A DNA stretch of 64,000 nt from Rhodospirillaceae bacterium (GCA_028819475.1 JAPPLJ010000036.1:1-64000); one strand, 5' to 3'. Positions 1-9,282 are shown, counted from the stretch's first letter. Made by a program: numbers and translations. The notes: generated from the sequence alone by a model not told the origin.

Positions 1-100
1 GGGACGGCGATGGCGACGGCGATGGCGACGGCGATGGCGATGGCGACGGCGACGGTGACGGTGATGGCGATGGTGACGGGGATGGCGACGACGATGGCGG
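1..100. repeat. GACGGC/GATGGC hexamer tandem repeat
   Basis: A near-perfect hexanucleotide repeat alternates GAC/GAT and GGC/GGT codons and runs from the window edge to about position 100. It encodes the Asp-Gly tail of the partial gene here. It is a likely site of length variation by slippage. Confidence 0.8.
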
Positions 101-128
101 TGTTTACGGCCGGGATATACCCGGTTGA
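3..128 (+). CDS. C-terminal end of Asp-Gly repeat protein (partial)
   Basis: The reading frame is open from the window edge and ends at TGA 126-128. About 41 residues are visible: roughly fourteen consecutive Asp-Gly pairs, then a short Asp-rich end and a Gly/Tyr-containing tail. At DNA level this is a degenerate GA(C/T)GG(C/T/G) hexamer tract (positions 3-100). Asp-Gly runs occur in calcium-binding linkers and low-complexity tails of exported proteins; that role is inferred, since the main domain lies outside the window. The coding reading is chosen because the wobble bases vary while Asp-Gly stays constant. Confidence 0.55.
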   Translation, partial: DGDGDGDGDGDGDGDGDGDGDGDGDGDGDDDGGVYGRDIPG

Positions 129-179
129 TCGGCTTGCCGCCTGGCGGACGATTTGCCGAAATTGAGGAGCGAAAATTCG

Positions 180-788
180 ATGCTGCACTTTGTCAAAGTT
201 GCAGAAAATCTGGACATAGGCCCCATGTTGGCGGAACTGGATGCCGCGCCCGGAATCTGGCTTACGGACACCAGCCGCCAGCGAAACGTCCGCTGCCAGC
301 GCAACACGCAAAACATTTTCCTGCGCGCGCCCCGAAAGCCTCTGCCTCCCGGCGCAAAAAACGCAAACGACGTTCACGAGTGTCGCGTTGCGCCGGCGGC
401 CGTTGAGTTTCCGCGCACGGTGGTGTTTTGCGAGCGGGTCGCGGAAAATCTCGGCGGTGTGCTTGGACGGGCGACTCTGGTGGCCCTCCAGCCGAAATCC
501 AGGGTGTTCCCCCATGTTGACATCGGCGCGTATTATCGAATCAGGGACCGGTTTCACCTGGTCCTGAAGAGCAGACGGGGAAGTCCGCTGTCTGTCGGCA
601 ATGAGACGGCGTTGATGCGCACCGGCGAATTGTGGGCGTTCAACAACAAGGAGCGGCACTGGGCATACAACCCTTCCGAAGAGCCCCGCGTGCATCTGAT
701 ATTCGATGTCCTGCCTCCGCCCGGGCGAGGGTTCTATGCTTTTCCCCCGGACGAAACGGACCGTTCGGTCGCCGGCTCCGGTAACTGA
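180..788 (+). CDS. Aspartyl/asparaginyl beta-hydroxylase-like 2-oxoglutarate oxygenase
   Basis: This 202-aa protein matches the Asp/Asn beta-hydroxylase (AspH) domain. The C-terminal half has the signature layout: 'HVDIGAYYR' (H112, D114), then 'GELWAFNNKERHWAYN' with H160 as the distal iron ligand, then 'EEPRVHLIFDV' with R170 in the 2-oxoglutarate-binding position. Family members are Fe(II)/2-OG dioxygenases that hydroxylate side chains of proteins, peptides or free amino acids; the substrate here is unknown. ATG 180 is preferred over an in-frame TTG at 153 because a GAGGAG-type ribosome site (162-168) sits just upstream. It converges on the minus-strand gene ending at 831, with a 42-bp gap. 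Confidence 0.8.
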   Translation: MLHFVKVAENLDIGPMLAELDAAPGIWLTDTSRQRNVRCQRNTQNIFLRAPRKPLPPGAKNANDVHECRVAPAAVEFPRTVVFCERVAENLGGVLGRATLVALQPKSRVFPHVDIGAYYRIRDRFHLVLKSRRGSPLSVGNETALMRTGELWAFNNKERHWAYNPSEEPRVHLIFDVLPPPGRGFYAFPPDETDRSVAGSGN

Positions 789-830
789 ATGCACGCATGT
801 TCCGGACACACGCCGCAAGCGGGCACCCTT

Positions 831-2387
831 CTAGCCCGGGCCGGCCGCGCCGAAGTCGATAGGCCGTAGAACCTTGACCGCCGCCAACAGGGCGTGCGCA
901 GCCGAATCGACCCGAACCGCGTTGTCGTAGACTTCCGTACGGAGCGCACCGAGAACGCGTTCCGGTTTCGAGATGTAGAATGTGTCGCGCCAATCGCGAA
1001 ACTGCAGTTGCCGCAATGAGCGCAATCCCCGGTCGAGCGCCCGCTCGTACGCGGTGGCGCGGTTCCGGTTGTCCAGGGCCCGGGCCAGGGCCGCGGCATC
1101 TGCAAGCCCCTCTAGATACGCGCCGGTCGAGGCCGCATGGGGCGGTCCGAAATCCGGTCTGCGCGGGTCGTAGAATCGTCCCCGCATATCCGGCGGCAGG
1201 CCGCGCCACTGTTGCATGGGCAGCAGCCAATCGTTCATCTCGAACGCAAAATCGGCAAAGGCGCGCCGGCCGGTCTGGGCGAACAGCGAGGCGCACGCCT
1301 GCGTGTGCCATGGCACGAAGGCCGGATTCCTCTTTCGCAAGTGGCGCGCGCGGCAGCGTTCGAACACGTTCGTGCAGTGCTTGAGAGATGGCGCGAAGGG
1401 CAGGCCTCTTCGCGCCGCCTCAGCCCAGAACAGCAGAGCCTCGCCGGAATAGAAGTTCCAGTTCTCGCCGTCCCGTTCGCCAGGAAAGAAGAAGGTTCGG
1501 AAGCCGAATTCGTCATCTTCGAGGGAAGCGATTCCCGCGGCCAGCATGGTCAGTTTTTCGAGGAATTCCGCCCCGGCGGAATTTGCCATGATCGCCAGCC
1601 CGGCGATGGCGGCGGCGCCGAGCTTGGCCTCGGCGCCCTCCACGATCGCGCCGCGCCCGTTGCCGATATTCCGGAAATAGCGGTTTAGATTGAACCGCAG
1701 GTTCCGGCGCCCGGCTTCGCGAAGCTCCGCGCAATCGCGGAGTTCGGCCAGGCGCGCCAGAGCCAGCGAGCCCAGGAAGCGGCGGATGGCGTTATCGGCG
1801 GGCGAGCAGGCGCCGCGGCTCGGCCAGTATTTGTAGGGTATCGCGCCGTCCGAGGACAGGTTGCGCAACATCCACCGGCCGATGCCGTCTGCCAGGACCG
1901 CCGCGCGGTCTTCGCCCGGCGACGGACCGGGATCGACCGGCATCGAGCCACGGACCAGCTCAACCGGTTTCGTGTCGTTCCCGCCCGGCAAAAGGAACTG
2001 TCGGGCCGAGAACGCCCGCAATCTTCCCCGGTCCAATACTTCGCCTTTGTCTGTCGCATTCTTTGCACAATATTTTTCGAGCGCGCGTCCGAAGCCGAGG
2101 TTGGCGGCAAGCATTTGCGTCGGCGCAAATCGGGCAACGTCGCCACGGAAGGCAATCTCCATGCCGATAACCCCGCGCGCGCGATGCGTGAATTTGCGGG
2201 CGAACCGGCCTTTCTCCACGGTGCGGAAACGGCATTCGCTGCACAACTCGACCGTTTCGTCCGGGAGCGCGCCGACATCCGTGCGCAGCGCCGCCGGCAT
2301 CGGCCCGTCGATCCAGCCATGACGCTGCGCCACGCCGCTTCGGCGAATGCAATACCAGGCCGTATCGCCGGCAGCGAGGCGCGGCAT
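831..2387 (-). CDS. Hypothetical 518-aa protein, possible alpha-helical toroid
   Basis: I do not recognise this family. The start ATG at 2387 overlaps the TGA of the upstream regulator (TGATG), so the two are translationally coupled; an open frame extends further upstream but lies inside the regulator. There is no signal peptide or membrane segment. The protein is mainly helical, with repeated aromatic/Gly-rich turns such as 'GAIPYKYWPSRG', 'ENWNFYSGEALLFWAEA', 'VPWHTQACASLFAQTG' and 'RRPDFGPPHAASTGAYLEGLADA'. Their spacing resembles (alpha/alpha)6-toroid enzymes such as terpenoid-cyclase-like or glycosidase-like folds. That fold is inference only. The convergent AspH-like oxygenase and the upstream membrane LuxR regulator suggest a small regulated peptide or sugar modification locus. 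Confidence 0.6.
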   Translation of the reverse strand: MPRLAAGDTAWYCIRRSGVAQRHGWIDGPMPAALRTDVGALPDETVELCSECRFRTVEKGRFARKFTHRARGVIGMEIAFRGDVARFAPTQMLAANLGFGRALEKYCAKNATDKGEVLDRGRLRAFSARQFLLPGGNDTKPVELVRGSMPVDPGPSPGEDRAAVLADGIGRWMLRNLSSDGAIPYKYWPSRGACSPADNAIRRFLGSLALARLAELRDCAELREAGRRNLRFNLNRYFRNIGNGRGAIVEGAEAKLGAAAIAGLAIMANSAGAEFLEKLTMLAAGIASLEDDEFGFRTFFFPGERDGENWNFYSGEALLFWAEAARRGLPFAPSLKHCTNVFERCRARHLRKRNPAFVPWHTQACASLFAQTGRRAFADFAFEMNDWLLPMQQWRGLPPDMRGRFYDPRRPDFGPPHAASTGAYLEGLADAAALARALDNRNRATAYERALDRGLRSLRQLQFRDWRDTFYISKPERVLGALRTEVYDNAVRVDSAAHALLAAVKVLRPIDFGAAGPG

Positions 2388-2929
2388 CAGGTCGATGTGA
2401 CTCGGGTGCGCGGCTCCTCGTCTCGATGGGCGGAGCGAACCGGGATCGACATCAGCAGCGGTTGCAGGATTTCGGCGACGAATTCGGCCCGGCCGCTGAC
2501 ACCGGCTTTGGAGTAGACCGACGTCGCCTGCAATCGAGACGTGTTTTCCTTGACGCCGCGCAGCTGGGCGATCTCGGAAAACCGATATCCCTTGATGATC
2601 AGCCAGGCGACGTCTTTCTCGCTGCGCGTCAACCGCCACTCATCCATTTGTTCGTCGATGCTGTCCGCCAGGACGCTGGAATACAAATGGTTGCGCCATT
2701 CCTCGCGATCCAGGCGGGTGTGCAGCTTCCCCAGATCGCGCCAGCCGACGACCAGCGCCATCGACACGCCGACGAAAACGACGAACTCGATGACAAAATG
2801 GATCGAACCGAACTCGCCTTCCAGCAATGCGTCTTCGGCCAGGTCGAAAACGAAAAACAATATCGCCCCGGCCAACGCGGCCAACGCCAGAATACGGATC
2901 GGATCGACTTTCCCGATTTGCGTCTTCAT
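2387..2929 (-). CDS. Membrane-anchored LuxR-family transcriptional regulator
   Basis: This 180-aa protein has two predicted membrane helices (about residues 12-30 and 43-62), a charged linker (65-95) and a C-terminal LuxR/GerE helix-turn-helix (about 98-160: 'LTRSEKDVAWLIIKGYRFSEIAQLRGVKENTSR...'). Membrane regulators of this architecture occur in alphaproteobacteria, but their signals are mostly unknown. It is the first gene of a two-gene minus-strand unit; its stop codon overlaps the start of the 518-aa gene, implying co-expression and perhaps autoregulation. There is no receiver domain, so it is not a classical two-component response regulator. The 261 bp upstream (2930-3190) contain no gene and no motif I can name. 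Confidence 0.8.
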   Translation of the reverse strand: MKTQIGKVDPIRILALAALAGAILFFVFDLAEDALLEGEFGSIHFVIEFVVFVGVSMALVVGWRDLGKLHTRLDREEWRNHLYSSVLADSIDEQMDEWRLTRSEKDVAWLIIKGYRFSEIAQLRGVKENTSRLQATSVYSKAGVSGRAEFVAEILQPLLMSIPVRSAHRDEEPRTRVTST

Positions 2930-3190
2930 GCTGTCGATATCCCGGATTTCACAACGGTCCCGGGGTGCGGAAATTCAACGTTGGAACGGCGGATTCTCGC
3001 GCTGCCGCCATGCCGGCGCGCCGCACCGTCGGATGTGTTCGGCTTCCAACCTCAACGCCGCCGACCCGGCCCGATCGGACGGCGGGAATTCTAGCACTTT
3101 CGTCGGTTTTCGTCAGTAACCGGGAAACACCCGGATAGACGCAGCGGCGGAAGCCGCAGCACTGCGCGTACCGGCAAATCCCGGTCGGGC

Positions 3191-4024
3191 TCAGCGCCGG
3201 GCTTCGGTCATGCCGGTGCCGGAATAGACGGAGCCGATCATCCGCTCCATCGCCGTCGTATGGGCGGCAAGCGCCGCCGGGTCGAGGTCGGCGCAGGGGC
3301 GGGGCTCGTGCTCGAAATTGCCGTGAAGGTCCCGGCCGCGCACCGGCATGGCGGAATCGTCGATCTTCACCTGGCGGACGTAGGTCGGGATATAGCGGAC
3401 CGCGAGGCCGATGCGCCGGTCGGGCGTGGCGTTCGGCTTCGAGCCGTGGACCAGCCGGATATGGTGCAGCGAGAATTCGCCGGCCTTCAGCGGCACGTCC
3501 ACGGCCTGGGCATCGTCCACGTTCATCTCGACCTCCTGGCCGCGGGTCAGCAGGTTGTCGGCGGCGTAGGTGTCCCGGTGGGCGATCTGGTCCAGCTTGT
3601 GCGAGCCGGGCAGGAACTTCATCGCGCCGCTCTCGACCGGGGCGTCGGTGAACGCCACCCAGGCGGTGACGACATCGGCCGGCTCCAGGCCCCAATAGGT
3701 CGAATCCTGGTGCCAGGAGACGAAGGCCGGGTCGTTGGCCTCCTTGATGAAGAAGTTGGTCGTCCAGCACAGCAGGTCCGGACCGAGGATATCCTCGATG
3801 GCGTCGAGGATGCGCGGATGGTGGACGATCTCGTCGGCCCAGCGGAACAGCAGATGCACCTTGTGGCGCATGTTGGAATGGATCGCGTCGCCGGTCCCGG
3901 CCTCGTAGGACTCCAGCGCGTCGCGGTAGCCGCGCGCCTCGGCGGCCGAAAAGGCGCGCAGCGGAAACAGATAGCCGTCGCGCTCGAACGCCGCGGTCTG
4001 GGCCGCCGTCAGCATCTTGCCCAT
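3191..4024 (-). CDS. Phytanoyl-CoA dioxygenase (PhyH) family protein
   Basis: This 277-aa protein has the PhyH fold of Fe(II)/2-oxoglutarate oxygenases. The facial triad is visible as 'WHQDSTYWG' (H105, D107) and 'IRLVHGSKPN' (H193), followed by 'PDRRIGLAVRYIP', whose Arg would hold 2-oxoglutarate. Length is normal for bacterial PhyH proteins, which hydroxylate substrates ranging from lipids and ectoine-like solutes to secondary metabolites; the sequence does not show which. It lies in the same orientation upstream of nothing obviously related, and is separated from mmsA by 155 bp holding a palindromic repeat. Confidence 0.88.
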   Translation of the reverse strand: MGKMLTAAQTAAFERDGYLFPLRAFSAAEARGYRDALESYEAGTGDAIHSNMRHKVHLLFRWADEIVHHPRILDAIEDILGPDLLCWTTNFFIKEANDPAFVSWHQDSTYWGLEPADVVTAWVAFTDAPVESGAMKFLPGSHKLDQIAHRDTYAADNLLTRGQEVEMNVDDAQAVDVPLKAGEFSLHHIRLVHGSKPNATPDRRIGLAVRYIPTYVRQVKIDDSAMPVRGRDLHGNFEHEPRPCADLDPAALAAHTTAMERMIGSVYSGTGMTEARR

Positions 4025-4077
4025 GGGGGTGTCATCATCTTGAAATTCCCAAAGAATGTGCCGCCCCGACCGGCTTT

Positions 4078-4106
4078 GTAGGGGAGGGTTTGAAACCCTC
4101 CCCTAC
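4078..4106. repeat. 29-bp palindrome, copy 1
   Basis: An almost perfect palindrome with half-site GTAGGGGAGGGTTT sits between the PhyH gene and mmsA. An essentially identical copy lies at 41139-41167. There is no T tract on either side, so it is not a canonical intrinsic terminator; a REP-like dispersed element is the better reading. Confidence 0.75.
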
Positions 4107-4179
4107 GGTCCCGACGACTGCGCTGCGACCTGTCGGCCGGCTCTGCCCCGAAGTTCCGATAACCGCCCCGGCGCGCCGC

Positions 4180-5688
4180 TCAGTTCGCCGTGTCGCTGCC
4201 GGCGTGGAAATTGAAGACGGCGCCTTCCTTGATGCCTTCCGGCCAGCGCGTGGTCATCGTCTTCATCCGCGTGTTGAAGCGCACGCCCTCCATGCCGTGC
4301 ATATAGTGGTCGCCGAACAGGGAGCGTTTCCAGCCGCCGAAGGAATAGTAGGCGACCGGCACCGGGATCGGCACGTTGACGCCGACCATACCGATCTTCG
4401 CCCGGCTGAAGAAATCGCGCGCGGTGTCGCCGTCGCGGGTGAAGATGGCCGCGCCGTTGCCGTATTCGTGGTCGTTGACCATGCCGACGGCCTCCTCGTA
4501 GCCCTCCGCGCGCACGACGGAGAGCACCGGGCCGAAGATTTCCTGCTTGTAGATCGACATGTCGGTCGTCACCCGGTCGAACAGGCAGCCGCCGATGAAG
4601 AAGCCGTCCTCGTAGCCCTGCAGCCGGATATCGCGCCCGTCGGCCAGAAGATCCGCGCCGGCGTCGATGCCCTCGGCGATCAGTCCGTGGATGCGGTCGA
4701 GGCTCTGGCGCGTGATGACCGGGCCCATTTCGGAAGCGGGGTCCGTATAGGGCGCGACCTTGAGGCTTTCGACCCGGGGCTTGAGAGTGTCGACCAGCCG
4801 GTCGGCGGTCTCCTCGCCCACCGGCACGGCGACCGAAACGGCCATGCAGCGTTCGCCGGCCGAGCCGTAGGCCGAGCCGATCAGGGCGTCGGCGACCTGG
4901 CCCATATCGGCGTCGGGCATGACGACGAGATGGTTCTTGGCGCCGCACAGCGCCTGGACCCGTTTCCCGGAGGCCGTGCCCCGGCTGTAGATGTAGTACC
5001 CGACGGCCGTGGAGCCGACGAAGCTGACGGCGTCGATATCCGGATGGTCGAGGATCGCGTCGACCGCCTCCTTGTCGCCGTTGACCACGTTGAACACGCC
5101 GTCCGGCAAACCGGCCTCGGAGAGCAGCCCGGCAATGCGCAGCACGACCGACGGATCGCGCTCCGACGGCTTGAGCACGAAGGCGTTGCCGCAGGCGATC
5201 GACACCGGATACATCCACAGCGGCACCATCGCCGGGAAGTTGAACGGCGTGATGCCGGCGACCACGCCGACCGGCTGGCGGATCGCGAAACTGTCGACGC
5301 CCTTTGCGACCCCCTCGGAATATTCGCCCTTGAGCAGCTGGGGAATGCCGCAGGCGAACTCGACCACCTCGATGCCGCGGGCCAATTCGCCCAGGGCGTC
5401 GGGCCGGGTCTTGCCGTGCTCGGACGACAGCATTTCGGCCAGTTCCTCGACATGCGCCTTGAGCAGGCTGCGAAAGGCGAACATGACCTCGGCGCGCTTG
5501 GCCGGCGGCGTCGCGCCCCAGGCCGGCTGCGCCGCCTTCGCGGCGGCGACCGCATGGTTGACATCGGCCGCGCGGCCCAGCGCCACCTGCGCCGTCACGG
5601 CGCCGGTCGCCGGATTGTAGACATCCTGAAACCGGTCCGATGTGCCGGCCCAGATGTCGCCGGAAACGTAATGCCGGACTGTGTTCAT
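4180..5688 (-). CDS. mmsA: CoA-acylating methylmalonate-semialdehyde dehydrogenase
   Basis: This 502-aa aldehyde dehydrogenase converts (methyl)malonate semialdehyde to propionyl-CoA or acetyl-CoA plus CO2 in valine, thymine, beta-alanine and myo-inositol breakdown. Diagnostic features are 'GITPFNFPAMVPLWM' (N150), 'SFVGST', 'GAKNHLVVMPDADM' where the usual ALDH general-base Glu is replaced by Asn as in this CoA-dependent subfamily, and the nucleophile C281 in 'SAGERCMA'. Length equals that of the family. It is transcribed alone; no mmsB or other valine genes are adjacent. The MmsA/IolA distinction cannot be made from context. Confidence 0.95.
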   Translation of the reverse strand: MNTVRHYVSGDIWAGTSDRFQDVYNPATGAVTAQVALGRAADVNHAVAAAKAAQPAWGATPPAKRAEVMFAFRSLLKAHVEELAEMLSSEHGKTRPDALGELARGIEVVEFACGIPQLLKGEYSEGVAKGVDSFAIRQPVGVVAGITPFNFPAMVPLWMYPVSIACGNAFVLKPSERDPSVVLRIAGLLSEAGLPDGVFNVVNGDKEAVDAILDHPDIDAVSFVGSTAVGYYIYSRGTASGKRVQALCGAKNHLVVMPDADMGQVADALIGSAYGSAGERCMAVSVAVPVGEETADRLVDTLKPRVESLKVAPYTDPASEMGPVITRQSLDRIHGLIAEGIDAGADLLADGRDIRLQGYEDGFFIGGCLFDRVTTDMSIYKQEIFGPVLSVVRAEGYEEAVGMVNDHEYGNGAAIFTRDGDTARDFFSRAKIGMVGVNVPIPVPVAYYSFGGWKRSLFGDHYMHGMEGVRFNTRMKTMTTRWPEGIKEGAVFNFHAGSDTAN

Positions 5689-5840
5689 CGCTCGGTTCTC
5701 CCTGCAGGTGCGTGGCGGCGGTATAGCGGACGGCTCGCCAAGGACTCCATTCTCATGAGCCCGCGTTCAGGTGCAACGGTATCATTGTAGCATCGGCCAT
5801 TTCGCTCGGGACGGGGCGGCAAGTCAAAATCACGGGCGAC

Positions 5841-7487
5841 CTACTCCAGCGGCGCCGGTTCGCCCTCGAACACTGTGCCCCACACCGGAATGTCCTTCAG
5901 GTCTTCCGGCGGCGTCTCGAAGGGATCGGCTTCGAGCACGGTGAAATCGGCTTTCTTGCCGGCGCGGATGCTGCCGATCTCGTGCTCCATGCCGAGGACA
6001 TAGGCGGCGTCGACCGTGATCGCGTGCATCGCCTGCTCGACCGTCAGCCGCTCCTCCGGCGCCATGACCGCGCCGCTCTCGCTCAGCCGGTTGACCGCGA
6101 CCCAGGCCGAGGTCAGCGGCAGGGCCGGCGCCATGGTGAAATCGGTGTGCAGGGCGAAGGGGACGCCGTGGCGGGCGACGGTCCCGAGCCGGGCGATCTG
6201 CGACGCCCGCTCATGGCCGAAACCGTGCCGGTAATAGGCGTCGGCCAGTTCGTGGACATAGTAGACGTTGGCCGAGACCAGCGCGCCCAGGTCGGCGATC
6301 CGGCGCACCTGCTCCGGCGTCGAGACGCCGAAATGCTCGATGGTGAAGCGGTGGTTCACGCGCGGCCGCTCGAACTGGAGTTTCTCCAGCACGTCGAGCG
6401 CCAGCTCCAGGCCCATGTCGCCGGTGCAGTGGACGTGGATGCGGAAGCCTTCGTTCCAGAAGGCGCGGGCCAGCGCCTCGACCTGCTCCGGCGGCATCAG
6501 CCACTCGCCGTGATGGCCGTCGATGAAGCCGGGCTCCTGGAGCTGCATCAGCTCGGCGTAGAAGCCGCCGTCGGTGAACAGCTTGACGCCGTTACCGAAC
6601 TGCAGCCGGTGCGTGCCGCGCGCCGCCATCTCCCGGACCCGCACGACCTCGGCCGCCTCGTCCCCCGGCGCGGCGCCGCGTTCGGTCGCCCGCGGGATCA
6701 TCTGGCAGCGGAAGGGGATGTCGGGCCGGTCGAGCACCTTCACCAGCGCCGGCCACTCCATCTCCAGGTCGGCGAGCGGCACCGCCATGTCGCCGATGGT
6801 GGTATGGCCGCCGGCATGGACCGCGCGGGCGACCTGGTCCAGCCCGCCGAGGAAGCGCTCCGGGGCGTAGAGATAGCCCTTCATGCCGTTGAGCGCGACC
6901 GAGAGGCCGGTTTCGTAGAACCGCCCTGTGTCCGGATCGATCTGTTCGTGGCGCGCCAGTTCGTCCCGGTCGAGGCCCATCCAGTCGATGGCGGCGTCGT
7001 TGGCGATGATTTCGTGGAACGAGCGCTGCCACACGAAGATCGGCCGGGTCTGCGAGATGCCGTTGAGCGCCCGCCGGTCGACCGTGCCGTGCCAGATCTT
7101 GTGATAGCCCCAGGTGACCAGCGGCTCGCCGGGGTCGGCCATCTCCGTGTCGATCGTCTTGAGGCGGTCGAGATAGGCGTTGTGGCCCTTGACCGGCGCG
7201 GCCACCCGGCCGGGCAGCTTCCATTCCATCGCCGTGATGAAGTGGCAGGGCAGGAGGACCGCCGCCAGCGTCGGATGCAGGTGCGGATCGATGAAGCCCG
7301 GCATCAGCACACGGTCGCGGAAGGTGTCGTCGATCCGGTGCGGGTGCGCGTCCAGCCAGGGTTGCAGCGTTTCGAGCGTGCCGACCTCGACAATCCGGTC
7401 ACCGCGCACGGCGACAGCCGTGGCAACAGGTAGCGACGGGTTCAGGGTGCGAACTGCCCGCGCGGTATAGACTGTAAGGGCTTCCAT
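5841..7487 (-). CDS. Amidohydrolase_3 / YtcJ-like metal-dependent hydrolase
   Basis: This 548-aa amidohydrolase-superfamily protein has the metal-site opening 'VLMPGFIDPHLHP', central 'FRIHVHCTGDMGLELAL' and 'HRFTIEHFG' histidines, 'FALHTDFTMAP' for the late Asp, and the C-terminal beta-sandwich signature 'IGSIRAGKKADFTVLEADP'. YtcJ relatives hydrolyse amide, imide or carbamate bonds; the substrate is unknown. ATG 7487 is chosen because the protein aligns from there with the family N-terminus ('YTARAVRTLNP'). It is divergent from the peptide-type ABC importer starting at 7659 (171-bp shared upstream region), so the importer may supply its substrate. Confidence 0.9.
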   Translation of the reverse strand: MEALTVYTARAVRTLNPSLPVATAVAVRGDRIVEVGTLETLQPWLDAHPHRIDDTFRDRVLMPGFIDPHLHPTLAAVLLPCHFITAMEWKLPGRVAAPVKGHNAYLDRLKTIDTEMADPGEPLVTWGYHKIWHGTVDRRALNGISQTRPIFVWQRSFHEIIANDAAIDWMGLDRDELARHEQIDPDTGRFYETGLSVALNGMKGYLYAPERFLGGLDQVARAVHAGGHTTIGDMAVPLADLEMEWPALVKVLDRPDIPFRCQMIPRATERGAAPGDEAAEVVRVREMAARGTHRLQFGNGVKLFTDGGFYAELMQLQEPGFIDGHHGEWLMPPEQVEALARAFWNEGFRIHVHCTGDMGLELALDVLEKLQFERPRVNHRFTIEHFGVSTPEQVRRIADLGALVSANVYYVHELADAYYRHGFGHERASQIARLGTVARHGVPFALHTDFTMAPALPLTSAWVAVNRLSESGAVMAPEERLTVEQAMHAITVDAAYVLGMEHEIGSIRAGKKADFTVLEADPFETPPEDLKDIPVWGTVFEGEPAPLE

Positions 7488-7658
7488 GTGCTGATATCCC
7501 GCCGGCCCGGTTCCGGGCGCCTTCAAACCCGATATTGCAGCTTCTGTGCAGTGTCAAACCTGCCGGTTGCGAAATACGGCCCGATGCCCCGGAAGCGGAG
7601 CAGTGCTGTTGCAGCCCGGCGGTTCCGAATGCCGCCCGGCTCCGAAGGGAGGAACTTC

Positions 7659-9251
7659 ATGCTCAGGAAATTCGGTCTCGCGGCCCTCGCCGCAACCGTG
7701 GCGGCGGGCGCCGCGACGGCAGTTACCGCCGATACGCCCAAGAAAGGCGGCACGCTGGTTATGGTTTCCAGCCAGGTGCCGCGCCACTTCAACCCGGCGG
7801 TCCAGTCCGGCATCGCGACGATGGCGCCGGGCGCGCACATCTTCGCCACCCTGGTCCGGGCCGACGCCGACTGGAAACTCCATCCGTACCTGGCGCAAAG
7901 CTGGACGACCTCGGCGGACGGCAAGTCGGTGACCTTCAAGCTGCGGACGGACGCCACGTTCCACGACGGCAAGCCCGTCACCTCGGCGGACGTCAAATTC
8001 TCGATCGAGACCCAGAAGGCCAACCATCCGTTCAAGACCTCGCTGGGCGCCGTCACGGGCGTCGAAACGCCCGACGCCCACACCGTCGTCGTCAAGCTGA
8101 AGAATCCGCATCCGGCGCTGACGCTGGCGATGTCGACCTCGATCGTGCCGATCATTCCGAAGCATGTCTACGGCGACGGCAAGAATCCGAAGACCCATCC
8201 GCGCAACATCAAGAATGTTGTCGGCTCCGGCGCCTACATCCTGAAGGAATACAAGCGCGCCCAATACATCCTGCTGGAGCGGAACCAGAACTACTTCCTC
8301 AAGGGTCGCCCCTACATGGACCGGATCATCTACAAGATCATCCGCGACTCCTCGAGCCGCGTGATCGCCATGGAGCGCGGCGAAGGCAGCATGATGCCCT
8401 TCATGTCGGAGGTGGCGAGCATCGCGCGGTTGAAGAAGGACAAGGATCTCGTTGTCACCGACCAGGGCTATGCCGGCATCGGGCCGAACACCTGGCTGGC
8501 CTTCAACACGAAGGAAGGCCCGACCAGCGACGTCCGCGTCCGCCAGGCGATCGCCTACGCGATCGACCGCGCGTTCATCACGAAGGAACTGCACCGCGGC
8601 GTCTCGACGCCGTCGACCGGGCCGATCGTGCCGGGCTCGCCCTTCTACACGAAAGAGGTGGAGACCTACGATCTGAACCTGAAGAAGGCCGAAGCCCTGC
8701 TCGAAGAAGCCGGCCACAAGAAAAAGGCCGACGGCACCCGCCTCGAGCTGACCATCGATTATCTGCCGGCCGTGCCCGACGTGCAGCAGCGCATTGCCGA
8801 ATATGCGCGGGCGCAACTCAAGAAGGTCGGCATCAAGGTCACGGTGCGCAATTCGCCGGATTTCCCGACCTGGGCCAAGCGCATCTCCAACTGGCAGTTC
8901 GACATGACGATGGACCTGCCGTTCAACTGGGGCGATCCGGTTATCGGCGTGCACCGGTCCTACCTGTGCAACAACATCAAGAAGGGCGTCATCTGGTCGA
9001 ACACCCAGCAATACTGCAACCCGAAGGTCGACAAGATCCTGGAGGCCGCTGGCAAGGAGACGGACCAGGCGAAGCGCCGGGCGCTCTATGTCGAATTCCA
9101 GAAGATTCTGGCCCAGGAGCTGCCGGTCTACTGGATCAGCGTCCTGCCGTACCACACGGCGTATGACAAAAATCTCGGCAATCCGCCGGTCGGCATCTGG
9201 GGCATCGTTTCCCCGATGGACGACATCTACTGGAAGAAGCAGCCGAAATAG
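7659..9251 (+). CDS. Peptide/nickel-type ABC transporter substrate-binding protein
   Basis: This 530-aa SBP_bac_5 family (cluster C) binding protein has a Sec signal peptide (residues about 1-24, 'GLAALAATVAAGAATAVTA') followed by the typical mature start 'KKGGTLVMV'. Conserved blocks include 'WTTSADGKSVTFKLRTDATFHDGKPVTSADV' and 'VRQAIAYAIDR'. ATG 7659 is supported by a GGGAGGA site ending 6 bases before it; the longer open frame upstream lacks a signal peptide. It delivers oligopeptides or similar solutes to the permease/ATPase genes that follow. A hairpin terminator at 9283-9322 separates it from them, as expected when the binding protein is needed in excess. Confidence 0.93.
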   Translation: MLRKFGLAALAATVAAGAATAVTADTPKKGGTLVMVSSQVPRHFNPAVQSGIATMAPGAHIFATLVRADADWKLHPYLAQSWTTSADGKSVTFKLRTDATFHDGKPVTSADVKFSIETQKANHPFKTSLGAVTGVETPDAHTVVVKLKNPHPALTLAMSTSIVPIIPKHVYGDGKNPKTHPRNIKNVVGSGAYILKEYKRAQYILLERNQNYFLKGRPYMDRIIYKIIRDSSSRVIAMERGEGSMMPFMSEVASIARLKKDKDLVVTDQGYAGIGPNTWLAFNTKEGPTSDVRVRQAIAYAIDRAFITKELHRGVSTPSTGPIVPGSPFYTKEVETYDLNLKKAEALLEEAGHKKKADGTRLELTIDYLPAVPDVQQRIAEYARAQLKKVGIKVTVRNSPDFPTWAKRISNWQFDMTMDLPFNWGDPVIGVHRSYLCNNIKKGVIWSNTQQYCNPKVDKILEAAGKETDQAKRRALYVEFQKILAQELPVYWISVLPYHTAYDKNLGNPPVGIWGIVSPMDDIYWKKQPK

Positions 9252-9282
9252 GGCGCTGCCGTCAGCGTAACGCCTGATCCCG

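Noticed and set aside
1..110. CRISPR array
   Set aside because: The repeats are contiguous hexamers with no spacers and read as an in-frame Asp-Gly tract.
4078..4106. Rho-independent terminator
   Set aside because: The palindrome has no T tract on either side and recurs elsewhere as an identical unit, so a dispersed repeat is more likely.
4090..5790. Long plus-strand open frame opposite mmsA
   Set aside because: The minus strand encodes full-length mmsA with all catalytic motifs. The opposite frame is His/Asp/Arg-rich and shows no recognisable fold.
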